64,000 bases of DNA from Dactylosporangium roseum (GCF_025264685.1 NZ_CP073721.1:186001-250000); one strand, 5' to 3'; counted from the stretch's first letter, positions 20,075 to 32,176 are shown. Notes: a model not told the origin generated them from the sequence alone. Translations and numbers: made by a program.

Positions 20075-20231
20075 GATGACCGAGGATTGTCATCCGGTCG
20101 CCGGCTGTCGACAGTAGAGATTTTCCTGTGGATAACCCAGAGCCATGATCACGATTTGTCGGGCAGAACGCCCACCGAGCAGCGATGCTGTCGACCGAGT
20201 CGGCGATCTAGGTGACGCCCTGGGTGAAAAA

Positions 20232-20250
20232 TTAGGGTCGCCTAACTGAC
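20232..20250 (+). promoter_or_regulatory. Putative DtxR/IdeR iron box
   Basis: The 19 bases from TTAGGGTCGCCTAAC onward agree with 14 of 19 positions of the palindromic iron-box consensus as I recall it (TTAGGTTAGCCTAACCTAA). The box overlaps the -35 candidate at 20246, the classic place for iron-dependent repression. Computational support only. Confidence 0.4.
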
Positions 20251-20270
20251 GGTGGGCCACCCAGCGGTTC

Positions 20271-20276
20271 TAGACT
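20271..20276 (+). promoter_or_regulatory. -10 candidate for menJ (and possibly nuo)
   Basis: TAGACT with CTGACG 19 bases upstream as a weak -35. Confidence 0.35.
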
Positions 20277-20386
20277 TCCCCCGGAGTACTTTGTGAAGAC
20301 TTTCACGAGCGGGATGACAGCAGTGGCCAACGGCGGCCAGGCGAAGAACGACAGGTAGAACCGAAGGGCAAGGAGGTGTGACGGCT

Positions 20387-21661
20387 GTGACCGACACCGG
20401 GAAAGACGCGGATGTCATCGTCGTCGGCGCCGGACCTGGCGGCTCTTCCGCCGCGTTCCACCTGGCTCGCCACGGCCTGCGGGTGCTGCTGCTGGAGAAG
20501 ACCGAGTTCCCGCGGGAGAAGGTCTGCGGTGACGGGCTGACACCCCGGGCCGTCAAGCAGTTGATCAAGATGGGGATCGACACCACCGAAGAGAAGGGCT
20601 GGCTGCGCAACCGTGGCCTGCGTGTGATCGGTGGCGGCATCCGTCTTGAGCTCGACTGGCCCGAGCTCGCGAGCTTCCCCGACTACGGGTTGACCCGCAC
20701 GCGCATGGACTTCGACCAGATGCTCGCGACCGCGGCGACCGACGCCGGCGCCATCCTGCGCACAGGCACCAACGTGGGCGGCCCGATCCTCGACCGCACC
20801 GGTCGTGTGGTCGGCGTGACGGCGACCGGGCCGGACAAGGAGCCGCTGGAGTTCCGTGCGCCGCTGGTCATCGCCGCCGACGGGGTCTCCGGCCGGTTCG
20901 CACTGGCGCTGGGCATCGCCAAGCGTGAGGACCGCCCGATGGGCGTCGCCGTCCGGCAATACTTCCGCAGCGAGACGCGGCACGACGACGACTACCTCGA
21001 GTCGTGGCTCGAGCTGCGCAGCCGTGAGTCGGGCGACAAGCTTCTGCCGGGTTACGGCTGGATCTTCGGCCTGGGTGACGGCCGCGTCAACGTCGGCCTC
21101 GGCGTGCTCAACAGCAGCGTCGCCTACGGCAAGACCAACTACCGCACGCTGCTGACCGACTGGGTCGACAACACGCCCGCCGAGTGGGGGCTCTCCGACC
21201 CGGCCAACGCCGAGGGCAAGCCCCAAGGCGCGGCGCTGCCGATGGGCTTCAACCGGGTGCCGCACTACTCCCGGGGCGTGCTGCTCGTCGGTGACAGCGG
21301 TGGCATGGTCAACCCCTTCAACGGCGAGGGGATCGCCTACGCCATGGAGTCCGGCGAGCTGGCGGCGGAGATCGCCGTCCAAGGTCTCGCCCGCCCTTCG
21401 GGCACGGCGCGGGAGCGCGCGCTCGCCCACTATCCGGCCGAGCTCAAGGCCCGCTACGGCGGCTACTACCGGCTCGGGAACATCTTCGTGAAGCTCATCG
21501 GTCAGCCGCAGATCATGCGGGTGGCCACCAAACATGGCATGCCACACCCCACCCTCATGCGGTTTGTGCTCAAGCTCCTCGCCAACCTCACCGACCCGCG
21601 AGGGGGCGACGCCATGGACCGCGTGATCAACGCAATGACCCGGCTGGCACCGGCTGCCTAG
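20387..21661 (+). CDS. menJ: Geranylgeranyl reductase-family flavoprotein, MenJ-like
   Basis: A 424-residue FAD enzyme with an N-terminal dinucleotide fold (VIVVGAGPGGSSAAFHLARHGLRV) and the signature EKVCGDGLTPRAV of geranylgeranyl reductases. The second FAD motif GVLLVGDSGGMVNPFNGEGI is also present. In mycobacteria MenJ hydrogenates one double bond of the menaquinone side chain. Here it sits between menG and nuoA and just upstream of complex I, which supports the same role. GTG 20387 is chosen because AGGAGG (20371-20376) is ten bases upstream; GTG 20378 is too close. Other prenyl-lipid substrates (archaeal-type lipids, carotenoid chains) are possible but less likely here. Confidence 0.8.
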   Translation: MTDTGKDADVIVVGAGPGGSSAAFHLARHGLRVLLLEKTEFPREKVCGDGLTPRAVKQLIKMGIDTTEEKGWLRNRGLRVIGGGIRLELDWPELASFPDYGLTRTRMDFDQMLATAATDAGAILRTGTNVGGPILDRTGRVVGVTATGPDKEPLEFRAPLVIAADGVSGRFALALGIAKREDRPMGVAVRQYFRSETRHDDDYLESWLELRSRESGDKLLPGYGWIFGLGDGRVNVGLGVLNSSVAYGKTNYRTLLTDWVDNTPAEWGLSDPANAEGKPQGAALPMGFNRVPHYSRGVLLVGDSGGMVNPFNGEGIAYAMESGELAAEIAVQGLARPSGTARERALAHYPAELKARYGGYYRLGNIFVKLIGQPQIMRVATKHGMPHPTLMRFVLKLLANLTDPRGGDAMDRVINAMTRLAPAA

Positions 21662-21698
21662 CCGCAAATGCACAGCCCAAGGCCACATTTGGGGTGCC

Positions 21699-21716
21699 CC
21701 GGACGAAGCCGTCCGG
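21699..21716 (+). promoter_or_regulatory. Hairpin in the menJ-nuoA spacer
   Basis: CCGGAC and GTCCGG enclose a six-base loop. It is too short to be a strong terminator. A TAGTGT at 21728-21733 just after it could be a -10 for a separate nuo promoter. Confidence 0.3.
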
Positions 21717-21806
21717 ACATCACCGAATAGTGTAAACCCGCATACAGCTTGAGTGGTCCCAGCGGCAACCACCCCGCCGGGCTCGCCGAAAGGACGGAGC
21801 AGCACG

Positions 21807-22172
21807 ATGTCGCTCGCGCCGTACGTACCGATTCTCGGGCTCTTCGCCCTCGCCGCAGCCTTCGCGCTGTTCTCGGTGGCGGTCGCCCCGTTCGTCGGGC
21901 CGCGCCGGTTCAACAAGGCGAAGCTCGACGCCTACGAGTGCGGCATCGAACCGACGCCGCAGCCCGTCGGCGGTGGCCGCTTCCCGATCAAGTTCTACTT
22001 GACCGCGATGCTGTTCATCGTCTTCGACATCGAGATCATCTTCCTCTACCCGTGGGCTGTGAACTTCGACGCGCTCGGCCTCTTCGGGTTCGTGGAGATG
22101 GTGCTGTTCATCGTCACCGTGTTCGTCGCCTTCGCCTACGTGTGGCGGCGCGGCGGGCTGGATTGGGACTGA
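21807..22172 (+). CDS. nuoA: NADH-quinone oxidoreductase subunit A
   Basis: A 121-residue membrane subunit with three hydrophobic helices. The family motif [30 protein letters not shown] lies in the loop after helix 1 and [13 protein letters not shown] in helix 2. ATG 21807 has AAGGACGGAG upstream, which favours it over the GTG at 21753. First gene of the 14-gene nuo operon that couples NADH oxidation to proton pumping and menaquinone reduction. Confidence 0.95.
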   Translation: MSLAPYVPILGLFALAAAFALFSVAVAPFVGPRRFNKAKLDAYECGIEPTPQPVGGGRFPIKFYLTAMLFIVFDIEIIFLYPWAVNFDALGLFGFVEMVLFIVTVFVAFAYVWRRGGLDWD

Positions 22173-22175
22173 GCC

Positions 22176-22855
22176 ATGGGCATCGAGGAAAAGGTACCGA
22201 CCGGCGTTCTGCTGACCACCGTCGAGAAGCTGGTCAACTGGTCACGTAAGGCGAGCTTCTGGCCGGCCACGTTCGGCCTGGCCTGCTGCGCCATCGAGAT
22301 GATGGCGACCGGCGCGGCACGCTACGACCTGGCGCGTTTCGGCATGGAGGTCTTCCGGGCCAGCCCCCGCCAGGCCGACCTGATGATCGTCGCCGGCCGC
22401 GTGAGCCAGAAGATGGCCCCGGTCCTGCGCCAGATCTACGACCAGATGCCCGAGCCCAAGTGGGTGCTCTCGATGGGCGTCTGCGCGTCGAGCGGCGGCA
22501 TGTTCAACAACTACGCGATCGTCCAGGGCGTCGATCACATCGTGCCCGTCGACATGTATCTGCCTGGCTGCCCGCCGCGGCCGGAGATGCTGATCGACGC
22601 GATCCTGCGGCTGCACGACAAGGTCATGGCCGAGCCGCTTGGCGACCGGCGCCGCCGCGCGATCGAGGCGCGGGTCAAGGCGCGGGTCGAGCGCGACGGC
22701 GCCCCGGTGGTGGCCCCCGGCGCGATGCCGTCGAGCTACCGGTTCAACAAGGCGAAGCGCGCCGAGTGGACCAAGGCCGCCGAGCAAGGGCGCGAAGAGC
22801 AGTTGCGCATCCAGAAGTGGATGGAAGAGCGGGCGAACCTGTCCGGAGGTACGAA

Positions 22856-22859
<4 letters not shown>
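22176..22859 (+). CDS. nuoB: NADH-quinone oxidoreductase subunit B
   Basis: A 227-residue peripheral subunit that carries the terminal cluster N2, next to the quinone site. Ligands are visible in [11 protein letters not shown] (adjacent Cys pair), [14 protein letters not shown] and PGCPPRPE. The C-terminal 45-residue charged tail is longer than in E. coli. It follows nuoA by three bases, and its TGA overlaps the GTG of nuoC. Confidence 0.95.
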
Positions 22860-23550
<691 letters not shown>

Positions 23551-23554
<4 letters not shown>

Positions 23555-23631
23555 CGGAGCGGATGCGGAGTCACAAGATGGCTCAGGTTTCAGGGCGTCG
23601 GGACGCCGAGCGAAGCGAGGTGGCCCGATGA
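23551..23631 (+). CDS. Possible 26-residue coupling peptide between nuoC and nuoD
   Basis: A GTG at 23551 overlaps the nuoC stop, and the frame's own TGA (23629-23631) overlaps the nuoD ATG. GGAGG lies just upstream (about 23538-23542). The predicted peptide ([20 protein letters not shown] and six more residues) is basic and resembles no family. It may simply keep ribosomes moving from nuoC to nuoD. The segment contains GAGCGAAGCGAGG, a motif that looks like short repetitive DNA, so insertion of a repeat is an alternative explanation. Confidence 0.35.
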
Positions 23632-24944
23632 CCACCGATTACGCGAGCTCGCGCGAGACCACCGAGGGCCGGGTCTTCACCGTCACGGGTGGCGACTGGG
23701 ACACGGTCGTCGACGAGGCCGGCTCCGAGGAGCGCATCGTCGTCAACATGGGGCCGCAGCACCCCTCGACGCACGGCGTGCTCCGCCTGGTGCTCGAGCT
23801 GGAAGGCGAGACGGTCACCGAGGCGCGCACCGTCATCGGCTACCTGCACACCGGCATCGAGAAGAACCTCGAGTTCCGCAACTGGACGCAGGGCTCGACG
23901 TTCGTCACGCGCATGGACTACCTCGCGCCGATGTTCAACGAGACCGCCTACTGCATGGCGGTCGAGAAGCTGCTCGGCATCGAGGACCAGATCACCGAGC
24001 GGGCGAAGACGATCCGGGTCCTGATGATGGAGCTCAACCGGATCTCGTCCCACCTGGTGTGGCTCGCCACGACGGGCATGGAGCTCGGCGCTCTGTCGAT
24101 GATGATCTACGGCTTCCGTGAGCGTGAGTACGTCCTCGACATCTTCGAGCTGACTTCCGGCCTCCGGATGAACCACGCGTACATCCGTCCCGGCGGCCTG
24201 GCGCAGGACCTGCCGGACGAGGCGGCGGCGAAGATCCGCGAGCTCCTCGAGTGGATGCCCGAGCGCATCGACATGTACGAGGACCTGCTCTCCGGCAACA
24301 CCATCTGGCGGGAGCGCACGCAAGGCGTGGCCGTCCTCGACATGGCCGGCTGCCTGGCGCTGGGCATCACCGGTCCGGTGCTGCGCTCCGCCGGCCTGGC
24401 CTGGGATCTCCGCAAGACGCAGCCGTACCTCGGATACGAGACCTACGACTTCGCGGTGCCCACCGAGCCGACCGGTGACGCGTGGGGCCGCTACAAGGTC
24501 CGGCTCAACGAGATGCGGGAGTCCGTCAAGATCATCCGGCAGGCGATGGACCGCCTGGAGCCGGGTCCGATCATGATCGGCGACAAGAAGATCGCGTGGC
24601 CCGCACAGTTGGCCATCGGCGGCGACGGCCTGGGCAACTCGCTGGAGCACGTCGCGAAGATCATGGGCCAGTCCATGGAGGCCCTGATCCACCACTTCAA
24701 GCTGGTGACCGAGGGCTTCCGGGTCCCGCCCGGTCAGGTCTACGTGCCGATCGAGGCGCCCCGCGGCGAGCTCGGCGTGCACGCCGTCTCCGACGGAGGC
24801 ACGCGCCCCTTCCGCGTGCACTACCGCGAGCCCAGCTTCGTCAATCTGCAGGCGATCCCGGTCATGGCCGAAGGCGGACTCCTCGCCGACGTCATCGTGG
24901 GCGGCGCCTCGCTCGACCCCGTCATGGGTGGGTGTGATCGTTGA
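23628..24944 (+). CDS. nuoD: NADH-quinone oxidoreductase subunit D
   Basis: A 438-residue 49-kDa-type subunit forming the quinone pocket with NuoB. It is related to NiFe-hydrogenase large subunits but lacks the NiFe cysteines. Key segments are [20 protein letters not shown] (conserved His at the quinone end), [10 protein letters not shown] and the C-terminal [12 protein letters not shown] 23628 follows the short coupling frame; the TGA overlaps the nuoE ATG. Confidence 0.96.
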   Translation: MTTDYASSRETTEGRVFTVTGGDWDTVVDEAGSEERIVVNMGPQHPSTHGVLRLVLELEGETVTEARTVIGYLHTGIEKNLEFRNWTQGSTFVTRMDYLAPMFNETAYCMAVEKLLGIEDQITERAKTIRVLMMELNRISSHLVWLATTGMELGALSMMIYGFREREYVLDIFELTSGLRMNHAYIRPGGLAQDLPDEAAAKIRELLEWMPERIDMYEDLLSGNTIWRERTQGVAVLDMAGCLALGITGPVLRSAGLAWDLRKTQPYLGYETYDFAVPTEPTGDAWGRYKVRLNEMRESVKIIRQAMDRLEPGPIMIGDKKIAWPAQLAIGGDGLGNSLEHVAKIMGQSMEALIHHFKLVTEGFRVPPGQVYVPIEAPRGELGVHAVSDGGTRPFRVHYREPSFVNLQAIPVMAEGGLLADVIVGGASLDPVMGGCDR

Positions 24945-25726
24945 TGGTGTTCAGTGAGGTCACGCGTGACCGCGCGCGTCAGATCATCGCGCGCTACCCC
25001 GAGGGCCGCTCGCGCTCCGCGCTGCTGCCGCTGCTGCACCTGGTGCAGTCGGAAGAGGGCTACGTCTCCGCGGACGGCATCTCGTTCTGCGCGGAGGTGC
25101 TCGGCCTGACCAAGGCTGAGGTCGGCGCCGTGGCGACGTTCTACACCATGTACAAGCGTAAGCCGACCGGCGACTGGCTGGTCAGCGTCTGCACCAACAC
25201 CATGTGCGGCGTGCTCGGCGGCGACAAGGCGTACCAGGCCCTGAGCGACTACCTCGGGGTCGGCCACGACGAGACGACCGCCGACGGGCGGATCACGCTG
25301 GAGCACGCCGAGTGCCTCGCGGCCTGCGACTACGCGCCCGTGATGACGGTCAACTACGAGTTCTTCGACCAGGTCACCGAGGACAGCGCGCTGGGGCTGG
25401 TCAAGCAGTTGCAGAACGGCGAGCGCCCGCAGCCGACCCGTGGCACGCGGCTGTGCACGCTGAAGGAGATGGCGGTGCAGCTCGCCGGCTTCGCTGACGA
25501 CCGCGGCGACGAGGTCGTCGCCGAAGGCACCGCGGGCGGCCCGACGCTGGCCGGCAACCGGCTCGCCGAGCGGTTCGCGATCGCCGTCCCCGGGTTCGAC
25601 CCCGAGACGCCGATCGCCAAGAAGGCCGACGCGCCGCCACCCAAGGCACCGGAGACCGCACCGAAGCCCGCCTCCGACGCGAAGCCGGCAGGTGACGGTC
25701 CGCTGCCGCAGAAGGAGGCCAAGTGA
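24944..25726 (+). CDS. nuoE: NADH-quinone oxidoreductase subunit E
   Basis: A 260-residue thioredoxin-like 2Fe-2S subunit (cluster N1a) that joins NuoF. Ligand cysteines are in SVCTNTMCGVLG and EHAECLAACDYAPVM. After about residue 170 the chain continues into a low-complexity Ala/Pro/Lys tail, making it 60-90 residues longer than the E. coli protein. Starts on the last base of the nuoD stop (ATG 24944). Confidence 0.94.
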   Translation: MVFSEVTRDRARQIIARYPEGRSRSALLPLLHLVQSEEGYVSADGISFCAEVLGLTKAEVGAVATFYTMYKRKPTGDWLVSVCTNTMCGVLGGDKAYQALSDYLGVGHDETTADGRITLEHAECLAACDYAPVMTVNYEFFDQVTEDSALGLVKQLQNGERPQPTRGTRLCTLKEMAVQLAGFADDRGDEVVAEGTAGGPTLAGNRLAERFAIAVPGFDPETPIAKKADAPPPKAPETAPKPASDAKPAGDGPLPQKEAK

Positions 25727-27045
25727 CCCTCGACTACCAGCCCTCGCAGGAGTCGCTGTCGAAGCTGACGCCGGTGCTCACCAAGCGCTGGCTGTCGCCC
25801 GACGCGTGGAAGATCGACGTCTACGAGCGCCTCGACGGCTACACCGCGCTGCGCAAGGCGCTGAAGGCCCACCCGGACGAGCTGATCCAGCTCGTCAAGG
25901 ACTCGGGCCTGCGCGGCCGTGGCGGTGCCGGCTTCCCGACCGGCATGAAGTGGGGCTTCATCCCGCAGAACGACGGCAAGCCGCACTACCTGGTCGTCAA
26001 CGCCGACGAGGGCGAGCCGGGCACCTGCAAGGACCTGCCGCTGATGATGGCCGACCCGCACGCGCTGGTCGAAGGGGTCATCATCGCCTCCTACGCGATC
26101 CGGGCCAACTTCGCCGCGATCTACATCCGGGGCGAGGCGGTCCACGCGGCCCGCCGGCTGCGTGCGGCGGTTCAGCAGGCCTACGCCAAGGGCTACCTGG
26201 GCACCAACATCCTGGGCAGCGGCTTCGACCTCGACGTGGTCGTCCACAGCGGAGCCGGCGCCTACATCTGCGGCGAGGAGACGGCGCTGCTCGACTCCCT
26301 GGAGGGGTACCGCGGACAGCCCCGGCTGCGCCCGCCCTTCCCGGCGACGCACGGGCTCTACGCCTCGCCGACGGTCGTCAACAACGTCGAGACGATCGCC
26401 AGCGTGCCCTACATCGTGCTCGGCGGCTCCCAGTGGTTCCGCAGCATGGGCACCGAGAAGTCGCCGGGCCCGAAGATCTACTCGATCTCCGGGCGGGTCA
26501 ACAGTCCGGGTCAGTACGAGTGCGGCCTCGGCGTCACGCTGCGGCAGCTCATCGACCTGGCGGGCGGCATGCAGCCCGGCCACAAGCTGAAGTTCTGGAC
26601 GCCGGGCGGCTCTTCGACGCCGATGCTCACCGACGAGCACCTCGACACGCCGATGGACTTCGAGGGCATGGCGGGCGTCGGCACGATGCTCGGCACCACC
26701 GCCGTCCAGGTCTTCTCCGACCAGGACGACATCGTCTACGCGACCTACCGCTGGATCGCGTTCTACCACCACGAGTCCTGCGGCAAGTGCACCCCGTGCC
26801 GCGAGGGCAACTACTGGATGGTGCGGATCCTGCACCGCATCCTCGCCGGCCAAGGCACCCACCGGGATCTCGACACCCTGCTGGACGCCTGCGACAACCT
26901 GCTGGGCCGCTCGTTCTGCGCGCTCGGTGACGGTGCGACCAGCCCGGTGACGTCCTCGATCAAGTACTTCAAGCAGGACTACCTGGACTACATCGAGGGC
27001 CGCAAGGCCCCGATGTTCAAGGGCGAGCTGGTAGGAGCCCACTGA
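25723..27045 (+). CDS. nuoF: NADH-quinone oxidoreductase subunit F
   Basis: A 440-residue subunit that binds NADH and FMN and holds a 4Fe-4S cluster (N3). FMN/NADH site: [18 protein letters not shown] and [12 protein letters not shown]. Cluster: [12 protein letters not shown] with the fourth Cys in SFCALGDGA. It overlaps nuoE by four bases (GTGA) and nuoG by one. Confidence 0.96.
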   Translation: MTLDYQPSQESLSKLTPVLTKRWLSPDAWKIDVYERLDGYTALRKALKAHPDELIQLVKDSGLRGRGGAGFPTGMKWGFIPQNDGKPHYLVVNADEGEPGTCKDLPLMMADPHALVEGVIIASYAIRANFAAIYIRGEAVHAARRLRAAVQQAYAKGYLGTNILGSGFDLDVVVHSGAGAYICGEETALLDSLEGYRGQPRLRPPFPATHGLYASPTVVNNVETIASVPYIVLGGSQWFRSMGTEKSPGPKIYSISGRVNSPGQYECGLGVTLRQLIDLAGGMQPGHKLKFWTPGGSSTPMLTDEHLDTPMDFEGMAGVGTMLGTTAVQVFSDQDDIVYATYRWIAFYHHESCGKCTPCREGNYWMVRILHRILAGQGTHRDLDTLLDACDNLLGRSFCALGDGATSPVTSSIKYFKQDYLDYIEGRKAPMFKGELVGAH

Positions 27046-29507
27046 TGACCGACGTGGTTCCCAAGGTCGACACCGTCAAGCTGACGATCGACGGCATCGA
27101 GGTCGAGGCGCCCAAGGGTGCACTCGTCATCCGGGTCGCCGAGCAGATGGGCATCTCGATCCCGCGCTTCTGCGACCACCCGCTGCTGGCCCCGGCCGGT
27201 GCCTGCCGGCAGTGCCTGGTCGACATCGAGGGGCAGCGCAAGCCGGTGGCGTCCTGCACGCAGCCGGTGGCCGAGGGTATGGTCGTACGGACCCAGATGA
27301 CCTCCGACGTGGCCAAGAAGGCCCAAGAGGGCATCATGGAGTTCCTCCTGATCAACCACCCGCTCGACTGCCCGGTGTGCGACAAGGGTGGCGAGTGCCC
27401 GCTGCAGAACCAGGCGATGAGCAACGGTCAGGCGGAGTCGCGGTTCGTCGAGCACAAGCGGGAATACCCGAAACCGCTGCCGATCAGCACGCAGGTGCTG
27501 CTCGACCGCGAGCGGTGCGTGCTCTGCCAGCGCTGCACCCGGTTCTCCGACGAGATCGCCGGTGACAAGTTCATCGACCTGATGGAGCGGTCGTCCAACG
27601 AGCAGATCGGCGTCTTCCGCGGCGACCCCGACTCGCCGGCCGACGACGCGCCGTTCAACTCCTACTTCTCCGGCAACACCATCCAGATCTGCCCGGTCGG
27701 CGCGCTGACCAGCTCGCAGTACCGCTTCCGCGCCCGGCCCTTCGACCTGGTGTCGACGCCGAACACGTGCGAGCACTGCGCGGCCGGCTGTGACCAGCGG
27801 GCCGACCACCGCCGCGGCAAGGTCATGCGCCGCCTGGCCGGCGACGACCCGGCGGTCAACGAAGAGTGGAACTGCGACAAGGGCCGGTTCGCCTTCCAGT
27901 ACGTCAACGCAAATGACCGCCTGACCACGCCGCTGGTGCGTGACGGCAAGACCGGGGAGCTGCGTGCGGCGAGCTGGCCCGAGGCGATCGCCACCGCGGC
28001 GGCCGGCCTGGCGGCGGCGAAGGACAACGGCGGCGTCGGCGTCCTGACCGGTGGCCGGCTGACCGTCGAGGACGCATACGCGTACTCGAAGTTCGCCCGC
28101 ATCGCCCTCGGCACCAACGACATCGACTTCCGCGCCCGGCCGCTGTCGGCCGAGGAGACCGAGTTCCTCGGCTCGCACGTCGTGGGCCGGGCCGAGGTCA
28201 CCTACGCCGATATCGAGCGGGCCCCCGCGGTGGTCTTCGTCGGGCTGGAGCCCGAGGAGGAGTGCCCGATCATCTTCCTGCGGACCCGCAAGACCTATCT
28301 CAAGCGCGGCCTGGCCAGCTACGCCGTCGCGCCGTTCGTCAGCCGCGGGTTCGAGAAGCTCGGCTCCACCGTCATCCTCACCGCGCCTGGTGCCGAGGCG
28401 GAGGTGCTCGGCGCGTCCGAGCAACTGCGCGAGGCGCTGTCGGCGGAGGGCGCGATTCTGTTCGTCGGCGAGCGGCTCGCGAGCGTCGAAGGCGGCCTGT
28501 CCGCCGCGGCGCGGCTCGCCGAGTCCACCGGCGCCCGGCTCGCGTGGGTTCCCCGCCGAGCCGGCGACCGGGGCGCGGTCGAGGCCGGCGCGCTGCCGAC
28601 CCTGCTGCCCGGCGGTCGACCGGTCTTCGACCCGGCCGCGCGCAGCGAGGTCGCGACGGCGTGGAGCCTCGACGCGGGTGTACTGCCCAGCGCCTCCGGC
28701 CGTGACACCGACGGCATCGTCGCCGCCGCGCGCGACGGCCGGCTCGGGGCGTTGCTCGTCGCCGGCGTCGACCCGGCCGACCTGGCCGACCCGCTGGCGG
28801 CCGAGGAGGCCCTCGACAACGTCGGGTTCGTGGTCAGCCTGGAGCTGCGGGCGAGCGCCGTCACCAGGCGGGCCGACGTCGTCTTCCCGGTCGCCGCGGC
28901 GGTCGAGAAGAGCGGCTCCTTCGTCAACTGGGAGGGCCGGGTCCGGCCGTTCGGCACCGTGCTCAAGACCCCGGCGATGAGCGACGCGCGGGTGCTCGAC
29001 ACGCTGGCCCGCGAGTTGGGCGTCCAGTTGGGCGTCGGCGACGTCACCACGGTCCGTGCGCAGCTCGCCGCGCTGGCCCAGCTACCGCTGCCGGGCACGG
29101 CGACGGTCGGCCTGGTCGGTGCCGGCACCAGCACCCGGGGCACCGCCCCGTCGGTGGCGCCCGGCACGGTCGCCCAGCCGGCCGGCGGCCAGGCGATCCT
29201 CGCCTCCTGGCACCACCTGATCGACAACGGCTCGCTGCAGGACGGCGACGGCCACCTGGCCGGCACCGCCCGCCCCGCCGTGGTCCGGATCTCCAAGAGC
29301 ACCGCGGCCGACCTCGGTGTGGTCGACGGCGACGCGGTGACGGTCGGCACCGGGCGGGGTGCGATCACCCTGCCGGCGCTCGTCACCGACATGGTCGACG
29401 GGGTCGTGTGGATCCCGACGAACTCACCGGGCTCGACCCTGCGCCGCACGCTCGGCGTCGCCGAGGGCGCGCTGGTCGAGATCAGCACTGGGGGTAGCAC
29501 AAAATGA
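27045..29507 (+). CDS. nuoG: NADH-quinone oxidoreductase subunit G
   Basis: An 820-residue iron-sulfur subunit. The N-terminal 2Fe-2S ferredoxin domain has [18 protein letters not shown]. Then come the His/Cys cluster ([17 protein letters not shown]), two 4Fe-4S ligand sets ([18 protein letters not shown]) and the molybdopterin-oxidoreductase-like domain ([14 protein letters not shown]). This last domain has no cofactor in complex I. The C-terminal 250 residues are Ala/Val-rich and variable. It carries most of the electron wire from FMN to quinone. Confidence 0.95.
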   Translation: MTDVVPKVDTVKLTIDGIEVEAPKGALVIRVAEQMGISIPRFCDHPLLAPAGACRQCLVDIEGQRKPVASCTQPVAEGMVVRTQMTSDVAKKAQEGIMEFLLINHPLDCPVCDKGGECPLQNQAMSNGQAESRFVEHKREYPKPLPISTQVLLDRERCVLCQRCTRFSDEIAGDKFIDLMERSSNEQIGVFRGDPDSPADDAPFNSYFSGNTIQICPVGALTSSQYRFRARPFDLVSTPNTCEHCAAGCDQRADHRRGKVMRRLAGDDPAVNEEWNCDKGRFAFQYVNANDRLTTPLVRDGKTGELRAASWPEAIATAAAGLAAAKDNGGVGVLTGGRLTVEDAYAYSKFARIALGTNDIDFRARPLSAEETEFLGSHVVGRAEVTYADIERAPAVVFVGLEPEEECPIIFLRTRKTYLKRGLASYAVAPFVSRGFEKLGSTVILTAPGAEAEVLGASEQLREALSAEGAILFVGERLASVEGGLSAAARLAESTGARLAWVPRRAGDRGAVEAGALPTLLPGGRPVFDPAARSEVATAWSLDAGVLPSASGRDTDGIVAAARDGRLGALLVAGVDPADLADPLAAEEALDNVGFVVSLELRASAVTRRADVVFPVAAAVEKSGSFVNWEGRVRPFGTVLKTPAMSDARVLDTLARELGVQLGVGDVTTVRAQLAALAQLPLPGTATVGLVGAGTSTRGTAPSVAPGTVAQPAGGQAILASWHHLIDNGSLQDGDGHLAGTARPAVVRISKSTAADLGVVDGDAVTVGTGRGAITLPALVTDMVDGVVWIPTNSPGSTLRRTLGVAEGALVEISTGGSTK

Positions 29508-30853
29508 CGCCTCTCGCGTACGGCAACCTGGACCAGTTCGGCAAGGACCCATGGTGGCTGGTGCTGGCCAAGGTCGTCGTGATCTTCGCCTTCCTGGTCG
29601 TCATGACGCTCTTCGCCATCTGGTACGAGCGGCGCGTCGTCGCCCGGATGCAGGTCCGGCCCGGCCCGAACCGCAACGGCCCCTTCGGTCTGCTGCAGTC
29701 GCTGGCCGACGGCCTGAAGCTGGCGTTCAAGGAAGACATCATGCCGAAGATGGCCGACAAGGTCGTCTTCTTCTTCGCGCCGGTCATCTCGACCGTCTGC
29801 GCGTTCACCGCGTTCTCGGTCATGCCGTTCGGCCCGACGGTGTCGATCTTCGGCCACCAGTCGCCGCTGCAGCTCACCGACATCCCGGTGGCGGTGCTGC
29901 TGGTGCTGGCCTGCTCGTCGATGGGCATCTACGGCATCGTGCTGGGCGGCTGGGCCTCCGGCTCGACCTACCCGTTGCTGGGTGGTCTGCGGTCGAGCGC
30001 GCAGATGATCTCGTACGAGGTGGCGATGGGCCTGTCCATCGTCTCGGTCTTCCTGGTGGCCGGCACCATGTCGACCTCGGGGATCGTCGAGGCGCAGGCG
30101 GGCAACGGCACGATCGGCATCGGTAGCTGGACCTTCGACGCCCCGGCCTGGTACGCGATTTTGCTGCTGCCGAGCTTCCTGATCTACTTCACCTCCGCGG
30201 TCGGTGAGACCAACCGCGCACCGTTCGACCTGCCCGAGGCCGAGTCCGAGCTGGTCGGTGGCTTCCACACCGAATACTCGTCGCTGAAGTTCGCGCTGTT
30301 CTTCCTCGCCGAGTACATCAACATGGTCACCGTCTCCGGCCTGTGCGCGACGCTGTTCCTCGGCGGCTGGCGGGCCCCGTGGCCGATCTCGCTCTGGGAC
30401 GGCGCGAACCACGGCTGGTGGCCGGTGCTCTGGTTCACCATCAAGGTCCTCCTGCTGCTGTTCGTCTTCGTGTGGCTCCGCGGCACGCTGCCCCGGCTGC
30501 GCTACGACCAGTTCATGCGATTCGGCTGGAAGGTGCTGATCCCGGCCAACCTGGTGTGGATCCTGGCGCTGTCGGGCATCCGCCTCATGCAGAAGGGCGA
30601 GCTGAGCACCGGCAACCGGGTCGGCATCGGCGCCGGGATCGCCGTGCTGGTCCTGCTCGTGCTGGTCATGGTCGGCATGCAGCGCGGCCGCAAGGACGTC
30701 CTCGCCGACATGCCGAAGCCGGACCCCGGCGGCCGGGTCGGCGGTGCCAACGGCTTCCCGCTGCCTCCGATGAACCTCGAGGTGCCGCCGAGCCCGCGGG
30801 CCAAGCGCGTGATCGTCGAGCGGGAAACCGTCTCGACCAGCAAGGAGAGCTGA
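29504..30853 (+). CDS. nuoH: NADH-quinone oxidoreductase subunit H
   Basis: A 449-residue membrane subunit with eight or nine helices that forms the quinone entry channel. Family motifs are [53 protein letters not shown] and [15 protein letters not shown]. The C-terminal 60 residues are a hydrophilic, Pro-rich extension not found in E. coli. Overlaps nuoG by four bases. Confidence 0.96.
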   Translation: MTPLAYGNLDQFGKDPWWLVLAKVVVIFAFLVVMTLFAIWYERRVVARMQVRPGPNRNGPFGLLQSLADGLKLAFKEDIMPKMADKVVFFFAPVISTVCAFTAFSVMPFGPTVSIFGHQSPLQLTDIPVAVLLVLACSSMGIYGIVLGGWASGSTYPLLGGLRSSAQMISYEVAMGLSIVSVFLVAGTMSTSGIVEAQAGNGTIGIGSWTFDAPAWYAILLLPSFLIYFTSAVGETNRAPFDLPEAESELVGGFHTEYSSLKFALFFLAEYINMVTVSGLCATLFLGGWRAPWPISLWDGANHGWWPVLWFTIKVLLLLFVFVWLRGTLPRLRYDQFMRFGWKVLIPANLVWILALSGIRLMQKGELSTGNRVGIGAGIAVLVLLVLVMVGMQRGRKDVLADMPKPDPGGRVGGANGFPLPPMNLEVPPSPRAKRVIVERETVSTSKES

Positions 30854-30857
30854 CAAC

Positions 30858-31406
30858 ATGAGCATCGGTGGGACTCTGAAGGGTTTCGGGGTCACCTTCT
30901 CGCACATGTTCAAGAAGGTGGTCACCGAGGAGTACCCGGAGCAGCGCAAGCCACCAGCGCCGCGCTACCACGGGCGGCACATCCTCAACCGGTGGCCGGA
31001 CGGTCTCGAGAAGTGCATCGGCTGCGAGCTGTGCGCGTGGGCCTGCCCCGCGGACGCGATCTTCGTCGAGGGCGCCGACAACACCGAAGAGGCTCGCTTC
31101 TCGCCCGGTGAGCGGTACGCGCAGACGTACCAGATCAACTACGCGCGCTGCATCTTCTGCGGCCTGTGTATCGAGGCCTGCCCGACCCGTTCGCTCACCA
31201 TGAGCAACGAGTACGAGCTGGCCCGGGACAACCGCCGCGACCTGATCTTCACCAAGGAGCAGTTGCTCGCGCCGCTGCTGCCGGGGATGGAGCGCCCGCC
31301 GCACGACATGCGGCTCGGCGACTCCGAGAAGGACTACTACGTCGGCGCGCTGGAGAACCCCGGCACCTCGGCCGGCGCCGAGCGGTACAAGGGGGCCGGC
31401 TCGTGA
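30858..31406 (+). CDS. nuoI: NADH-quinone oxidoreductase subunit I
   Basis: A 182-residue ferredoxin-like subunit with two 4Fe-4S motifs (N6a/N6b): [12 protein letters not shown] and [12 protein letters not shown]. It links NuoG to NuoB. An N-terminal amphipathic stretch ([20 protein letters not shown]) contacts the membrane. The TGA overlaps the GTG of nuoJ. Confidence 0.96.
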   Translation: MSIGGTLKGFGVTFSHMFKKVVTEEYPEQRKPPAPRYHGRHILNRWPDGLEKCIGCELCAWACPADAIFVEGADNTEEARFSPGERYAQTYQINYARCIFCGLCIEACPTRSLTMSNEYELARDNRRDLIFTKEQLLAPLLPGMERPPHDMRLGDSEKDYYVGALENPGTSAGAERYKGAGS

Positions 31407-32176
31407 ACCTCTCACTGCAGCTACTGGCCGCGTCCGGCGACGTGAAGGGCGGTGAGGCCGCCGCCTTCTGGATCCTCGCGCCGCTCGCGGTGCTGGGGGC
31501 CATCGGCATGGTCTGGGCCCGCAACGCGGTGCACTCCGCGCTGTTCCTGGTGATCACGATGATGTGCCTGGGCGTGTTCTACGTCCTGCAGGCCGGGCCG
31601 TTCATCGGCATGGTACAGATCATCGTCTACACCGGCGCGATCATGATGCTGTTCCTGTTCGTGCTGATGCTCGTCGGTCGTGACTCGTCCGACTCGCTGA
31701 TCGAGACGTTGCGCGGGCAACGGATGGCCGCCATAGCGCTGGGCGTCGGCCTGGCGCTGCTGCTGGGTATCGGCCTGTACCGCGCGCTCGGCGGCAGCAC
31801 CCCGCAGGGCCTCGCGAACGCCAACTCGGCGGGCAACGTGATCGGCATCTCCCGGCTGTTGTTCACCAAGTACGTCTTCGTCTTCGAGGTCACCTCGGCG
31901 CTGCTGATCACGGCGGCGGTGGGCGCGATGATCCTGGCCCACATCGAGAAGCGCAAGGAAGACAAGGTCAGCCAGCCGGAGCTCATGGTGGCGCGGTTCC
32001 GCCCGGGCAACTACCCGGCGCCGAAGCCGGGCCCCGGCGTGTTCGCCACCTCCGACTCGGTGGCGACGCCCGCGCGGCTGCCTGACGGTACGCCGGCGGA
32101 CCGCAGCATCTCCAAGATCCTCCCGACCCGGGAGTTGACGTCCGCCGACGTCGCACCTAAGGGGACCGAGAAGTGA
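31403..32176 (+). CDS. nuoJ: NADH-quinone oxidoreductase subunit J
   Basis: A 257-residue membrane subunit with five helices. Conserved: [23 protein letters not shown] and [21 protein letters not shown]. After helix 5 there is an 80-residue hydrophilic tail (from about residue 175) that is absent in E. coli. Starts at a GTG within the nuoI stop. Confidence 0.94.
   Translation: MNLSLQLLAASGDVKGGEAAAFWILAPLAVLGAIGMVWARNAVHSALFLVITMMCLGVFYVLQAGPFIGMVQIIVYTGAIMMLFLFVLMLVGRDSSDSLIETLRGQRMAAIALGVGLALLLGIGLYRALGGSTPQGLANANSAGNVIGISRLLFTKYVFVFEVTSALLITAAVGAMILAHIEKRKEDKVSQPELMVARFRPGNYPAPKPGPGVFATSDSVATPARLPDGTPADRSISKILPTRELTSADVAPKGTEK

Larger units (their letters stand above)
20075..20386. other. 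312-base regulatory region upstream of menJ
   Basis: The region lies between the divergent DUF559-like gene and menJ. It contains an AT-rich stretch with a DtxR/IdeR-like box (20232-20250), a candidate promoter (CTGACG at 20246, TAGACT at 20271) and AGGAGG at 20371. The transcript leader would be about 110 bases. No open frame is supported in it. Confidence 0.6.

Noticed and set aside
28319..30949. An 876-codon minus-strand frame
   Set aside because: Antisense of nuoG and nuoH without any domain signal.
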